From positions 79,267 to 143,266 of the forward strand of contig JASFYN010000001.1 in NCBI GenBank assembly GCA_030055615.1: a stretch of 64,000 nt of DNA, in the 5' to 3' direction. This DNA is from Methanothermobacter sp. (GTDB lineage: Archaea > Methanobacteriota > Methanobacteria > Methanobacteriales > DSM-23052). The stretch's first letter is position 1. Every line of letters begins with the position of its first letter. Both the position numbers and the translations under genes were made by a program. Positions 8,597-16,640 of the stretch are shown in pieces. The notes beneath the pieces are model-generated. The model was given only the letters and a program-made list of their open reading frames with translations. It was not told the DNA's origin and did no database searches.

Positions 8597-9280
8597 TTCT
8601 TCTTTTGAAGCTTTCATCTCTTTATATGCTTTGATGAGTTGTGAACCATCCAGGAAGACGAGATCATGTTCTTTGGCATATATTTGAGCATCCCTAGTAC
8701 TTAATGAATTACCACTTTTGTCATCCATCATTTCACAGCAGACAGCAACCTCTGTTAGGCCAGCCATCTCCATTAGAGCTATGCTCATTTCTGTATGCCC
8801 TTTTCTGTTGAGAACATGGCCTGGGGCGGCTCTTAACAATGTCACATGACCGGGTGATCTGAAAAATTCTCCAAATCTTTCATGTTGACCATCTTTACAT
8901 AATAGTGCGAGTTCCCTTATTGTCAAGGCCCTGTCATTATCTGTTATCCCTGTAAATGTTTTTCTGTGATTTATTGTAATGGAAAATGCTGATTTTTCAT
9001 CATAGGGTATGTCATGCGGTGATAATCTTTTAAGCACTTTATATTTTTTGCCTGCAACCTGCATTATATCAGTCATGAATGGTATTCCAAGTTTTTCCGC
9101 GTTTTCTGCTGATACGGGAGCGCATATTAGGCCTCCTGCATCGTTTCTGAGTATTTTTATATGTTCGGGTGTTACGAGTTCCGCGGCTAATATCATGTCT
9201 GTTTCTCTTTCCCTGTTTGCAGCGTCAAAGACTAGTACTATTTCACCTTTCTTTAGTGACCTTAGTGCTTCTTCGATCAT
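8591..9280 (-). CDS. ribB: 3,4-dihydroxy-2-butanone 4-phosphate synthase
   Basis: Converts ribulose 5-phosphate to the four-carbon precursor of riboflavin plus formate. Diagnostic pieces are VFDAANRERETDMILAAE (metal and substrate acidic residues), GGLICAPVS, SITINHRKTFTGITDNDRALTI, FRSPGHVTLLRA and GHTEMSIALMEMAGL. About 229 residues, the monofunctional length. The ATG at 9280 is preceded by GTGAT, 5 nt after the ribK stop; an in-frame GTG at 9289 falls inside that ribosome-binding site. The 3' end overlaps the convergent a,c-diamide-synthase-like gene by 6 nt. Forms an operon with ribK. Confidence 0.95.
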   Translation of the reverse strand: MIEEALRSLKKGEIVLVFDAANRERETDMILAAELVTPEHIKILRNDAGGLICAPVSAENAEKLGIPFMTDIMQVAGKKYKVLKRLSPHDIPYDEKSAFSITINHRKTFTGITDNDRALTIRELALLCKDGQHERFGEFFRSPGHVTLLRAAPGHVLNRKGHTEMSIALMEMAGLTEVAVCCEMMDDKSGNSLSTRDAQIYAKEHDLVFLDGSQLIKAYKEMKASKEEL

Positions 9281-9285
9281 TGTAA

Positions 9286-9681
9286 TCACGATTTTATTTT
9301 TTCACAATTGTCTAGGTATAGGGTGACGGTATCTCCATCTTCTAATTTAAGTGTTTGGCGAATATAAACTGGTGCTATGAATTCAAGTATACGCTGTGGG
9401 TGGTGTGTTTTAACCGGGAACACAAGGGCTCCTTTGATTTTATCATTAAGGGTGGCCTTTACATATAGTACGTCTCCAAATTCGCCTTTTCCTTCTATTT
9501 TCTTTGCACCTATTAGACATTCTCTTATAAAAGGGACATACTTTTCTTGGATTATTATATTGAGGGTTCCTGGATATGGTTCAAATCCTAGTTTTTCCTT
9601 GAATTGAAGATTGTATAATCTTTTTGACATGTAGTAGGCTCCTTCTCCGGATCCTGATGTTATGATCCCATTAATTTTCAT
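9286..9681 (-). CDS. ribK: CTP-dependent riboflavin kinase (archaeal type)
   Basis: A 131-residue archaeal riboflavin kinase that phosphorylates riboflavin to FMN with CTP rather than ATP, as shown for the Methanocaldococcus enzyme. Recognised by INGIITSGSGEGAYYMS, LGFEPYPGTLNI and the C-terminal VTLYLDN. There is no N-terminal helix-turn-helix domain, unlike some homologues. The start overlaps the endonuclease V stop (ATGA), and the stop lies 5 nt before the ribB ATG, so two steps of flavin synthesis are encoded together. Confidence 0.93.
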   Translation of the reverse strand: MKINGIITSGSGEGAYYMSKRLYNLQFKEKLGFEPYPGTLNIIIQEKYVPFIRECLIGAKKIEGKGEFGDVLYVKATLNDKIKGALVFPVKTHHPQRILEFIAPVYIRQTLKLEDGDTVTLYLDNCEKIKS

Positions 9682-10292
9682 TTTAGTTCCTCTTTGGCCT
9701 TTTGTGTGCAGAATATGTGGGCTTGTCTGAGTGGTTCTGGCATCTTATATATACTTGTATTTTTAACTACTTTCACAGCAGTTTTTAAACTTATTTTATG
9801 TCCCACACTTACAACCATACCATTGACTATTTTACCTTCAACTTTACCATTTATCTTTAAAAGCGAATTATCCCTTTCAGCTTCTTTTATAGGCTTTTTA
9901 GTGATGCCGATGGTGGGTTTTCCTAATAGAACTCCAACATGACTCGCCAATCCAAAACCTCTTGGATGTAATGTGCCATTACCGTTGACCATGAGAACAT
10001 CAAATGGATGTTCTAGTCCTTTAACAACATCTAAAATGGCGTCAGCTTCTCTGAAGCCTAAAAACCCACTTAAATAGGGTATAGGTAATTCTACTTTTTT
10101 GTATTTTCTTTCAACAATTTTTAGGTTAAGGTCCATTATTACGGCCGCTGCTATACCTTTATTATTCACTGTGAAGGAAACATCTGCACCACATATACTT
10201 TTAAAGTGTGAAATAACATCCTCCTTGATAACCTTCTTTGACCATTCACATTGTAGATGTGCCATCGTATCTATGAGACGATTCCAGTACAT
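9678..10292 (-). CDS. nfi: Endonuclease V
   Basis: Cleaves DNA at the second phosphodiester 3' of deoxyinosine. The family signature is present: the metal Asp in GADVSF (about residue 37), PYLSGFLGFREADAIL with the lesion-wedge PYLSG element and catalytic Glu, VNGNGTLHPRGFGLASHVGV and GITKKPI. Length 204 is normal. The start overlaps the sepS stop by one base (TAATG), and the gene is followed by ribK with a 4-nt overlap, so it sits in a sepS-nfi-ribK-ribB operon. It is the first of two deaminated-base endonucleases in this window. Confidence 0.9.
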   Translation of the reverse strand: MYWNRLIDTMAHLQCEWSKKVIKEDVISHFKSICGADVSFTVNNKGIAAAVIMDLNLKIVERKYKKVELPIPYLSGFLGFREADAILDVVKGLEHPFDVLMVNGNGTLHPRGFGLASHVGVLLGKPTIGITKKPIKEAERDNSLLKINGKVEGKIVNGMVVSVGHKISLKTAVKVVKNTSIYKMPEPLRQAHIFCTQKAKEELK

Positions 10293-11887
10293 TATTTTAT
10301 CCTAGCTTTTATTGTTGAAAATGTCGGTCCTCTGAGGTCTATTACCTTATTTTTACTTGTAATATATCTCATACCAACCTTGTCTAATTTCAAGTTAAGG
10401 TCGGAAAGTGAACGTGCAATAGTACTTCTAATCTTAACAGCATTTGAACCTGTTACCACCATCTCTTCAATCTTATATGCGGCTTCTGCGGCAAGGGCAT
10501 CTATATAGGTTATACCTGTATCTATACCCTTCTTCCTGGCCTCTTTTATAAGTTTTGTGTCAAGTTTCTCATCTTCTGGAACCCCTAGTATGTTTCCATC
10601 ATAAATAAATATCCTATTATTGGCAGCAGGGCCCAAAAGACGGGTGTTTTCTTCCACTTCAACAGCCTCTACATTAACATTTCTCCCTAAAAATTTGCCA
10701 TCATATACTGTGAAACTACAAGGTGAAGGTTCATTTCCGTGTTTTCTCCATACATCTATTATTTTCTCCATGAGTTTTCGACCATCTTCGGTCACAGGAT
10801 ACAAGTTTATCCTGAGCATGCTTGCAAGTTCTCTATCAGAAAGCTCCCATTCTTTGTATATTTGGGGATAAACCATCTGTCGTATATCATCTTCTCCTGA
10901 TAATATCATTGCGAGCCTTTCAACTCCAAGACCAAGGTTCATCACATCCTTGTCTATACCGTATTTAGAAAGTGCTATTGGGGAATATAAGCCAAAAGTT
11001 GCGATTTCAACCCATTCTCTAAGCTTTGGATGGTAACCATAAACTTCTGTCTGAGTCCCTGGAACATAATATTTCGACTTTTTCTCATCAGGGAGGAATT
11101 TAAACTTAGAGAATCCGAAATATTCCAAAAGACTCTCTGAAACAGCTTTACCAACATCTAATGTCACTTCTTCATCGACTATTACACAAGAGGCTGAATA
11201 GTATGTCATAAGATGGCTTGAATCCTCTCTCTGCTCTCTCCTAAAACATCGGTCTATTGAGAACAATTTTAATGGGAGCCTACACTTATCATGTAAATAT
11301 TCCAGTGTTATAAACCAGCCAGATGTCATATGTGAACGTAGTGTATTCTTTGTGGGGAGGGGTTTTAGATCCCTTATCTCTGGGAAAACCCTTTCAAGGA
11401 CCCTTAGACCGGTATCATCACTCACGTCAAGTGCTGATGACACCTCCATTACTAGATCATCCCCTGCGAGAACTCCCTTTTTATATGATCTGAAAACCTC
11501 CTTTAGATTGTCTATTTTCCTATCATCAATTTTAACATCCAATTTTTTGATTTCATTTATCTTTTCAAGGCCCAAGCCTATATCCGGGCGGGGTAATCCT
11601 GCAAGATAAAAACATCTGTCAAGTATTGCCGGAGCCTCAGGTCCAAATTGTTTGTAGATATGTTCTTCATCAATGAATATTGGGTTAACAACTTCATCAA
11701 ATCCTAGTTTAAGATAAGCATCCCTTAATCTCCATATTGTGTCATAAAGGATGTGGGATCTTCCCATTTTAAACCTTAAACGGGGATATTCCATGTCATG
11801 GTGGGGTTTCTTGAGTAATTTGCCTGTTTCAACCCATGCCTTTTCAAAATCTTTCCTAGCTAATTTTATTATATCCTTTCTTTTCAA
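10292..11887 (-). CDS. sepS: O-phosphoseryl-tRNA(Cys) ligase (SepRS)
   Basis: Class II synthetase that charges tRNA(Cys) with O-phosphoserine, converted on the tRNA to cysteine by SepCysS; used by methanogens that lack normal CysRS. Diagnostic are the start KRKDIIKLARKDFEKAW, the motif 2 region FRREQREDSSHLMTYYSASCV, the motif 3 element LGLGVERLAMIL and the C-terminal anticodon domain. Length 531 fits. The start codon appears to be TTG at 11887 behind GGGGGTTAGA, with no in-frame ATG close by. SepCysS is not in the window. Confidence 0.95.
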   Translation of the reverse strand: MKRKDIIKLARKDFEKAWVETGKLLKKPHHDMEYPRLRFKMGRSHILYDTIWRLRDAYLKLGFDEVVNPIFIDEEHIYKQFGPEAPAILDRCFYLAGLPRPDIGLGLEKINEIKKLDVKIDDRKIDNLKEVFRSYKKGVLAGDDLVMEVSSALDVSDDTGLRVLERVFPEIRDLKPLPTKNTLRSHMTSGWFITLEYLHDKCRLPLKLFSIDRCFRREQREDSSHLMTYYSASCVIVDEEVTLDVGKAVSESLLEYFGFSKFKFLPDEKKSKYYVPGTQTEVYGYHPKLREWVEIATFGLYSPIALSKYGIDKDVMNLGLGVERLAMILSGEDDIRQMVYPQIYKEWELSDRELASMLRINLYPVTEDGRKLMEKIIDVWRKHGNEPSPCSFTVYDGKFLGRNVNVEAVEVEENTRLLGPAANNRIFIYDGNILGVPEDEKLDTKLIKEARKKGIDTGITYIDALAAEAAYKIEEMVVTGSNAVKIRSTIARSLSDLNLKLDKVGMRYITSKNKVIDLRGPTFSTIKARIK

Positions 11888-11971
11888 ATCTAACCCCCAT
11901 TATCCCTTTTCCTAACATTTTTTTCATCTGTCTATAACACTTATAATATGTAACTGGATAAATTATAGATT

Positions 11972-13621
11972 ATGGAAAGCGAAGTGTATCAATGTGATGT
12001 TCTCATAATAGGCTCTGGAGGTGCTGGCAGCCGAGCAGCCATAGAAGTATCAGAGCATGACCTCGAAGCCCTGATAGTATCAAAGGGCTTATCATTCAAA
12101 TCAGGATGCACTGGGATGGCCGAAGGTGGTTATAATGCAGCCTTCGGTTTCGTGGACGCTGAGGATGACCCTGAAATCCACTACCAAGATACTATGAAAG
12201 GAGGCGGGTTCATAAATGATCCTGAACTTGTAAGGATCCTAGTTAATGAGGCGCCTGATCGTCTTATAGATCTTGAAAATTACGGGGCTCTATTTGACAG
12301 GCAAGAATCAGGAATACTTGATCAGCGACCATTCGGGGGTCAAACATATCGTAGAACATGTTATCAAGGTGACAGGACAGGACACGAGATTATAACAGCA
12401 TTGAAAGAAGAGATAACAAGGAGAGGCATAGAAACCCTAGATGAGGTTATGATAACATCCCTAATAGTTGATGAGGATGGAAGGAGCGTACAAGGGGCTA
12501 TGGGCATTTCATTAAAGGATTCAAGGCCCATATGCTTTAACGCGAAATCCACTATACTTGCAAGTGGAGGGGCTGGACACATTTATCCCGTCACCTCAAA
12601 CACGCTACAGAAGGGTGGTGATGGTTTCAGCATAGCATGGAATGCTGGTGCAGAGCTCATCGACATGGAACAAGTCCAATTCCACCCCACAGGGATGGTG
12701 TGGCCAGAATCTCGCAGGGGCGTCCTTGTGACAGAAGCTGTGAGGGGCGAAGGCGGCATACTCCTAAACAAAGATGGCGAGCGTTTCATGGAAAAATATG
12801 ACCCTAGATTGGAGCTTGCAACAAGGGATGTTGTCTCGAGGGCTATCTACAATGAAATCATGGAAGGACGTGGGACAGAGAATGGTGGCGTTTACTTAGA
12901 TGTAACTCACTTACCAGATAATGTAATAGAGGAGAAATTAGAGACAATGTTCTTGCAATTTTTGGATGTGGGTGTTGACATCCGAGAAGAGCCAATGGAG
13001 GTAGCTCCAACAGCCCACCATTTCATGGGTGGTGTTAGAATAGACCCATGGTGTCGTACAAACCTTAAAAACTTCTTTGCAGCTGGGGAAGTGGCTGGTG
13101 GAGTCCATGGGGCTAACAGGCTGGGTGGGAATGCTCTAGCTGACACTCAAGTTTTCGGTAGACGAGCAGGTATTTCAGCCGCAAAGAACGCCCTTAAAAA
13201 TGATTTCAAACTTAACAGAAAGTATGTGGAAGCTGAAGAATATAGAATAAAGAACAAGGTTAGGGAAGGCGATCTAAGACCAGCTGAGATTAAAAGAAGA
13301 TTACATGATACTATGTGGGAAAATGTGGCCATTATAAGAGATGGAAAATCCCTCAGATCAGCCCTTTCCACTATAAGATCACTCCAGGGAGAACTCGACA
13401 GATTAGATGTCCCAGAGAGCAGCAGATTCAACAAGTACCTCCAGGAGGCCTTGGAAGTCGAGAACATGCTTAAAACAGCGGCACTCGTAACAAGATCGGC
13501 AATCATCCGTGAAGAAAGTAGAGGATCCCACTTTAGAAAAGATTACCCGGAGACGAGGGATGAATGGAAAAAGAGCATCGTCTTAAGTAAAAACAGGAAG
13601 CCATACTTTATTAAAAGATGA
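11972..13621 (+). CDS. tfrA: Thiol:fumarate reductase (CoM/CoB) subunit A
   Basis: Flavoprotein subunit of the fumarate reductase that uses coenzymes M and B as electron donors in methanogens and supplies succinate for biosynthesis. Seen: FAD dinucleotide loop LIIGSGGAGSRAA, YQGDRTGHEI, the HPTGMVWPESRRGVLVTEAVRGEGG substrate and flavin region, PTAHHFMGGVR, AAGEVAGGVHGANRLGGNAL and a late SRGSHFRKDYP. 549 residues. tfrB is not adjacent. A TATA-like box (about 11940-11949) lies near 28 nt before the ATG, implying a nearly leaderless transcript. Confidence 0.9.
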   Translation: MESEVYQCDVLIIGSGGAGSRAAIEVSEHDLEALIVSKGLSFKSGCTGMAEGGYNAAFGFVDAEDDPEIHYQDTMKGGGFINDPELVRILVNEAPDRLIDLENYGALFDRQESGILDQRPFGGQTYRRTCYQGDRTGHEIITALKEEITRRGIETLDEVMITSLIVDEDGRSVQGAMGISLKDSRPICFNAKSTILASGGAGHIYPVTSNTLQKGGDGFSIAWNAGAELIDMEQVQFHPTGMVWPESRRGVLVTEAVRGEGGILLNKDGERFMEKYDPRLELATRDVVSRAIYNEIMEGRGTENGGVYLDVTHLPDNVIEEKLETMFLQFLDVGVDIREEPMEVAPTAHHFMGGVRIDPWCRTNLKNFFAAGEVAGGVHGANRLGGNALADTQVFGRRAGISAAKNALKNDFKLNRKYVEAEEYRIKNKVREGDLRPAEIKRRLHDTMWENVAIIRDGKSLRSALSTIRSLQGELDRLDVPESSRFNKYLQEALEVENMLKTAALVTRSAIIREESRGSHFRKDYPETRDEWKKSIVLSKNRKPYFIKR

Positions 13622-13623
13622 GA

Positions 13624-14919
13624 TTATGCCTTAGAGATTAACTCTTCGGCTGCATTCTCTGCAAGTTCAATAACATATCTTTCATCCAATGATTTTAATT
13701 TACCATTTTCCATTAGAATTTCACCATCGCAAATTACAGTTTCAACATCACAGCCAGAAGCGGCATAGACAAGATGGGATGTGGGATTCCTCCAAGGGGT
13801 TAAACTACTTCTCCTAGTATTTATAAGGACAAGATCGGCCTTCTTATCCACTTCTATAGTCCCGATCTCATCAGCCATTCCCAATGCGGCAGCCCCATTT
13901 ATCGTAGCCATTTTAAATACAGTCCCAGCATTCAAGGCTGTTGGATTCATTTTATCTATCTTTTGCAATAATGCTGCTATCTTCATTTCCTCAAGCATGT
14001 CCAAATTATTATTTGAAGCGGCCCCATCAGTCCCAAGGGAGACACATACTCCCATATTTATAAGTTCTTCAACAGGCGAAACCCCAGATGCCAACTTCAT
14101 GTTACTAGCAGGATTATGTGACAATTTAACACCTCTTGACTTTAGGATATGGATTTCAGATGATGAAAGCCACACAGCATGTGCGGCGATAACATCTTCA
14201 CCAAGAAAACCAATCTCATCAAGATAAATGAACGGCCTCTCACCATACTTTTCTTTCACCTGTCTGACTTCATCTTTTGTTTCGGCCACATGAATATGTA
14301 TAAGGAGCCCATGTTTATCTGCAAGGCTTCTCACTTCATCTAAAAGTTGTCTGGAACAAGTATATGGACTGTGAGGCCCCAAGGCAACTTTTATCCGCCC
14401 ATCAGCCATCTCGTGGCATTTTCTGATTATCCTTTTCGATTCTTTTATCTCAGCCTTCCTCTTTTTTTCATCATTAAAATCTATCATTCCATGGCTTATC
14501 ACAGCACGCAGACCGGTTTCCTCCACAGCTTCTGCCACATGATCCATATAGAAATACATGTCATTGAATGTTGTTGTTCCTGACTTTATCATCTCCACGC
14601 AACCCAGAAGAGCCCCAGCATAGCAATATTCGCCATTAAGATGCGCTTCGAGGGGCCAAATATAATCATTAAGCCATGTTTCGAGTTTAAGATCATCAGC
14701 AACTCCCCTGAAGAGTGTCATTGAAAGATGAGTATGTGTATTCACAAACCCGGGGATTAAAAGTTTCCCCTGCGCATTGATCACCTTATCAGCGCCTCCT
14801 GGGCTGATACTAGGGGATACCTCTTTTATCTTATCATTTTCTATCAATACCGAACCCTTCTTTGGGCCATGGGCATCTAAAATCTGAGCATCTCTTATTA
14901 GAATATTTTTTGTCTCCAT
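13624..14919 (-). CDS. dadD: 5'-deoxyadenosine/S-adenosylhomocysteine deaminase (DadD/MtaD-type amidohydrolase)
   Basis: Zn-dependent cytosine-deaminase-like amidohydrolase. Metal ligands appear in order: VNTHTHLSMTLFRG, ALGPHSPYTCS, IHIHVAETKDE, AAHAVWLS and SLGTDGAASNN. Methanogen members deaminate 5'-deoxyadenosine, S-adenosylhomocysteine and related nucleosides, recycling by-products of radical SAM and methyl-transfer reactions. Length 431 is typical. GAGGGGGATT precedes the ATG at 14919. The stop is 2 nt from the convergent tfrA stop. Older annotations as N-ethylammeline chlorohydrolase are generic. Confidence 0.87.
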   Translation of the reverse strand: METKNILIRDAQILDAHGPKKGSVLIENDKIKEVSPSISPGGADKVINAQGKLLIPGFVNTHTHLSMTLFRGVADDLKLETWLNDYIWPLEAHLNGEYCYAGALLGCVEMIKSGTTTFNDMYFYMDHVAEAVEETGLRAVISHGMIDFNDEKKRKAEIKESKRIIRKCHEMADGRIKVALGPHSPYTCSRQLLDEVRSLADKHGLLIHIHVAETKDEVRQVKEKYGERPFIYLDEIGFLGEDVIAAHAVWLSSSEIHILKSRGVKLSHNPASNMKLASGVSPVEELINMGVCVSLGTDGAASNNNLDMLEEMKIAALLQKIDKMNPTALNAGTVFKMATINGAAALGMADEIGTIEVDKKADLVLINTRRSSLTPWRNPTSHLVYAASGCDVETVICDGEILMENGKLKSLDERYVIELAENAAEELISKA

Positions 14920-15003
14920 CAGAATCCCCCTCTCGTATAATTAAAATTTAAGTAGAAGCTATATAATCTTATCCCCCCACATTATGATTAAAGGGTGATT
15001 ATA

Positions 15004-15867
15004 TTGAAGATTAAAATGGCGATCCCATCAAAGGGTAGGATAAGCGAACCTACCATAAGATTATTGGAGAAAGCAGGTATTGGATTAAAGGATACTTTGA
15101 AAAGAAGATTATTCTCACAAACAGAACATCCAAACATTGAGGTCATGTTCACTAGGGCCACTGATATACCAGAGTTTGTTGCTGATGGCGCGGCAGATCT
15201 TGGAATAACAGGCCTAGATCTTATAATGGAAAGGGGAAGCAATGTTAAAATCCTAGAGGATCTCAAATTTGGAAGGGCGAAACTTGTATTAGCAGCCCCA
15301 GAGGATTCAAATATAAAAAAACCCGAAGATATCGAGGATGGATCTATAATAGCGACAGAATTTCCCAAACTCACAAGCCAATACCTAAAAGAGAAGGGTA
15401 TAAATGCTGAAATAGTTGAACTCAGCGGCTCAACAGAAATAGCACCATTCATTGGAGTTGCAGATCTTATAGTGGACTTGACAAGTACTGGTACAACCTT
15501 AAAAATGAACCATCTTCGTGTCGTGGACACAATACTCGAAAGTTCGGTGAAACTCATAGCAAACCATAAAAGCTACCATAAAAAGAAAAAACTTATCGAA
15601 GAAGTTAGAACAGGCATCAGAGGAGTCCTAGATGCGCAAGGCAAAAAACTTGTCATGTTAAATGTCGACCAAGACCAACTAGAAGCTGTTAAAAAGGTTA
15701 TGCCTGGGATGACAGGCCCTACGGTATCCAAGGTTTTATCAGATAATGGTATAGTAGCAGTGCATGCGGTGGTAGATGAAAAAGACGTGTTTAAAGTTGT
15801 TAATGAGCTCAAACGTGTTGGTGCAAAGGACATCCTTGTAGTCCCCATCGAAAGAATAATACAATAG
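15004..15867 (+). CDS. hisG: ATP phosphoribosyltransferase (long form)
   Basis: First, committed step of histidine synthesis, joining ATP to PRPP. The catalytic core has KMAIPSKGRISEPT, ADLGITGLDLIMERG and the PRPP loop VDLTSTGTTLKMN. The last 80 residues (MPGMTGPTVSKVLSDNG, VVPIERII) form the ACT-like regulatory domain that binds histidine in the long form. I set the start at the TTG at 15004, 4-5 nt after GGTGAT; the GTG at 14995 is part of that ribosome-binding site. The other his gene in the window, hisF, is 23 kb away, so the pathway is dispersed. Confidence 0.94.
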   Translation: MKIKMAIPSKGRISEPTIRLLEKAGIGLKDTLKRRLFSQTEHPNIEVMFTRATDIPEFVADGAADLGITGLDLIMERGSNVKILEDLKFGRAKLVLAAPEDSNIKKPEDIEDGSIIATEFPKLTSQYLKEKGINAEIVELSGSTEIAPFIGVADLIVDLTSTGTTLKMNHLRVVDTILESSVKLIANHKSYHKKKKLIEEVRTGIRGVLDAQGKKLVMLNVDQDQLEAVKKVMPGMTGPTVSKVLSDNGIVAVHAVVDEKDVFKVVNELKRVGAKDILVVPIERIIQ

Positions 15868-15878
15868 AGGTTGATAAA

Positions 15879-16640
15879 TTGAGATTCCTCAGATTCCAAT
15901 ACAACAATAAAGCAAGGTACGGTTTTATAGAAGATAATAGGATCATAGAAGTGTCAGCAGAGGACTATTTGACCAATAATCACAAAGGATTAAGAAAATG
16001 CCCGGTTAATGTGAAGATTCTCCCTCCAGTGAATCCTTCGAAGATAATATGTGTGGGCCTCAATTATAAGGACCATGCGGACGAATTGGGAATGGAAATT
16101 CCTGAAGAGCCTATAATATTTTTGAAACCCCCAAGCAGTATTATAGGAGATGGCGAGTCTATAATTTATCCGGTTATGTCTTGTGAAGTTGACTATGAGG
16201 TAGAATTGGCGGTAGTAATATCCAAAGAAGCCAAGAATGTGGACAGAGAAGATGCCAAGGATTTTATAGCGGGTTACACCATATTAAATGATGTTACGGC
16301 TAGAGACCTTCAAAGAAAGGATGGACAGTGGACGCGCGCCAAAAGCTTCGACACATTCTGTCCAATTGGGCCATGGATAGAAACAGATATCAACCCACAT
16401 GAACTCGAAATATCCCTACATTTAAACGGAGAACTCCGACAATACTCAAACACTCGAAATATGATCTTCAACGTATACGAGCTCGTGGAATTCATATCAA
16501 ATATAATGACCCTAAAAAAAGGGGATATCATCGCAACAGGAACACCCCCGGGTGTAGGTTCCATGAAACCAGGTGATGAAATCGAAGCATCCATAGAGGG
16601 TATAGGAACACTTAAAAATAAGGTGATCTACTCTAAGTAG
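15879..16640 (+). CDS. Fumarylacetoacetate hydrolase family protein
   Basis: A 253-residue FAH-fold enzyme. The core shows [17 protein letters not shown], metal-ligand Glu residues in [26 protein letters not shown], the Lys and Asp in [17 protein letters not shown] and [13 protein letters not shown]. The family includes acylpyruvate hydrolases, oxaloacetate decarboxylases and hydratases; the role in a methanogen is not settled by sequence. TTG start at 15879 behind GAGGTTGAT, 11 nt after hisG, so probably co-transcribed with it. The 3' end overlaps the convergent leuS gene by 13 nt. Confidence 0.85.
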   Translation: MRFLRFQYNNKARYGFIEDNRIIEVSAEDYLTNNHKGLRKCPVNVKILPPVNPSKIICVGLNYKDHADELGMEIPEEPIIFLKPPSSIIGDGESIIYPVMSCEVDYEVELAVVISKEAKNVDREDAKDFIAGYTILNDVTARDLQRKDGQWTRAKSFDTFCPIGPWIETDINPHELEISLHLNGELRQYSNTRNMIFNVYELVEFISNIMTLKKGDIIATGTPPGVGSMKPGDEIEASIEGIGTLKNKVIYSK

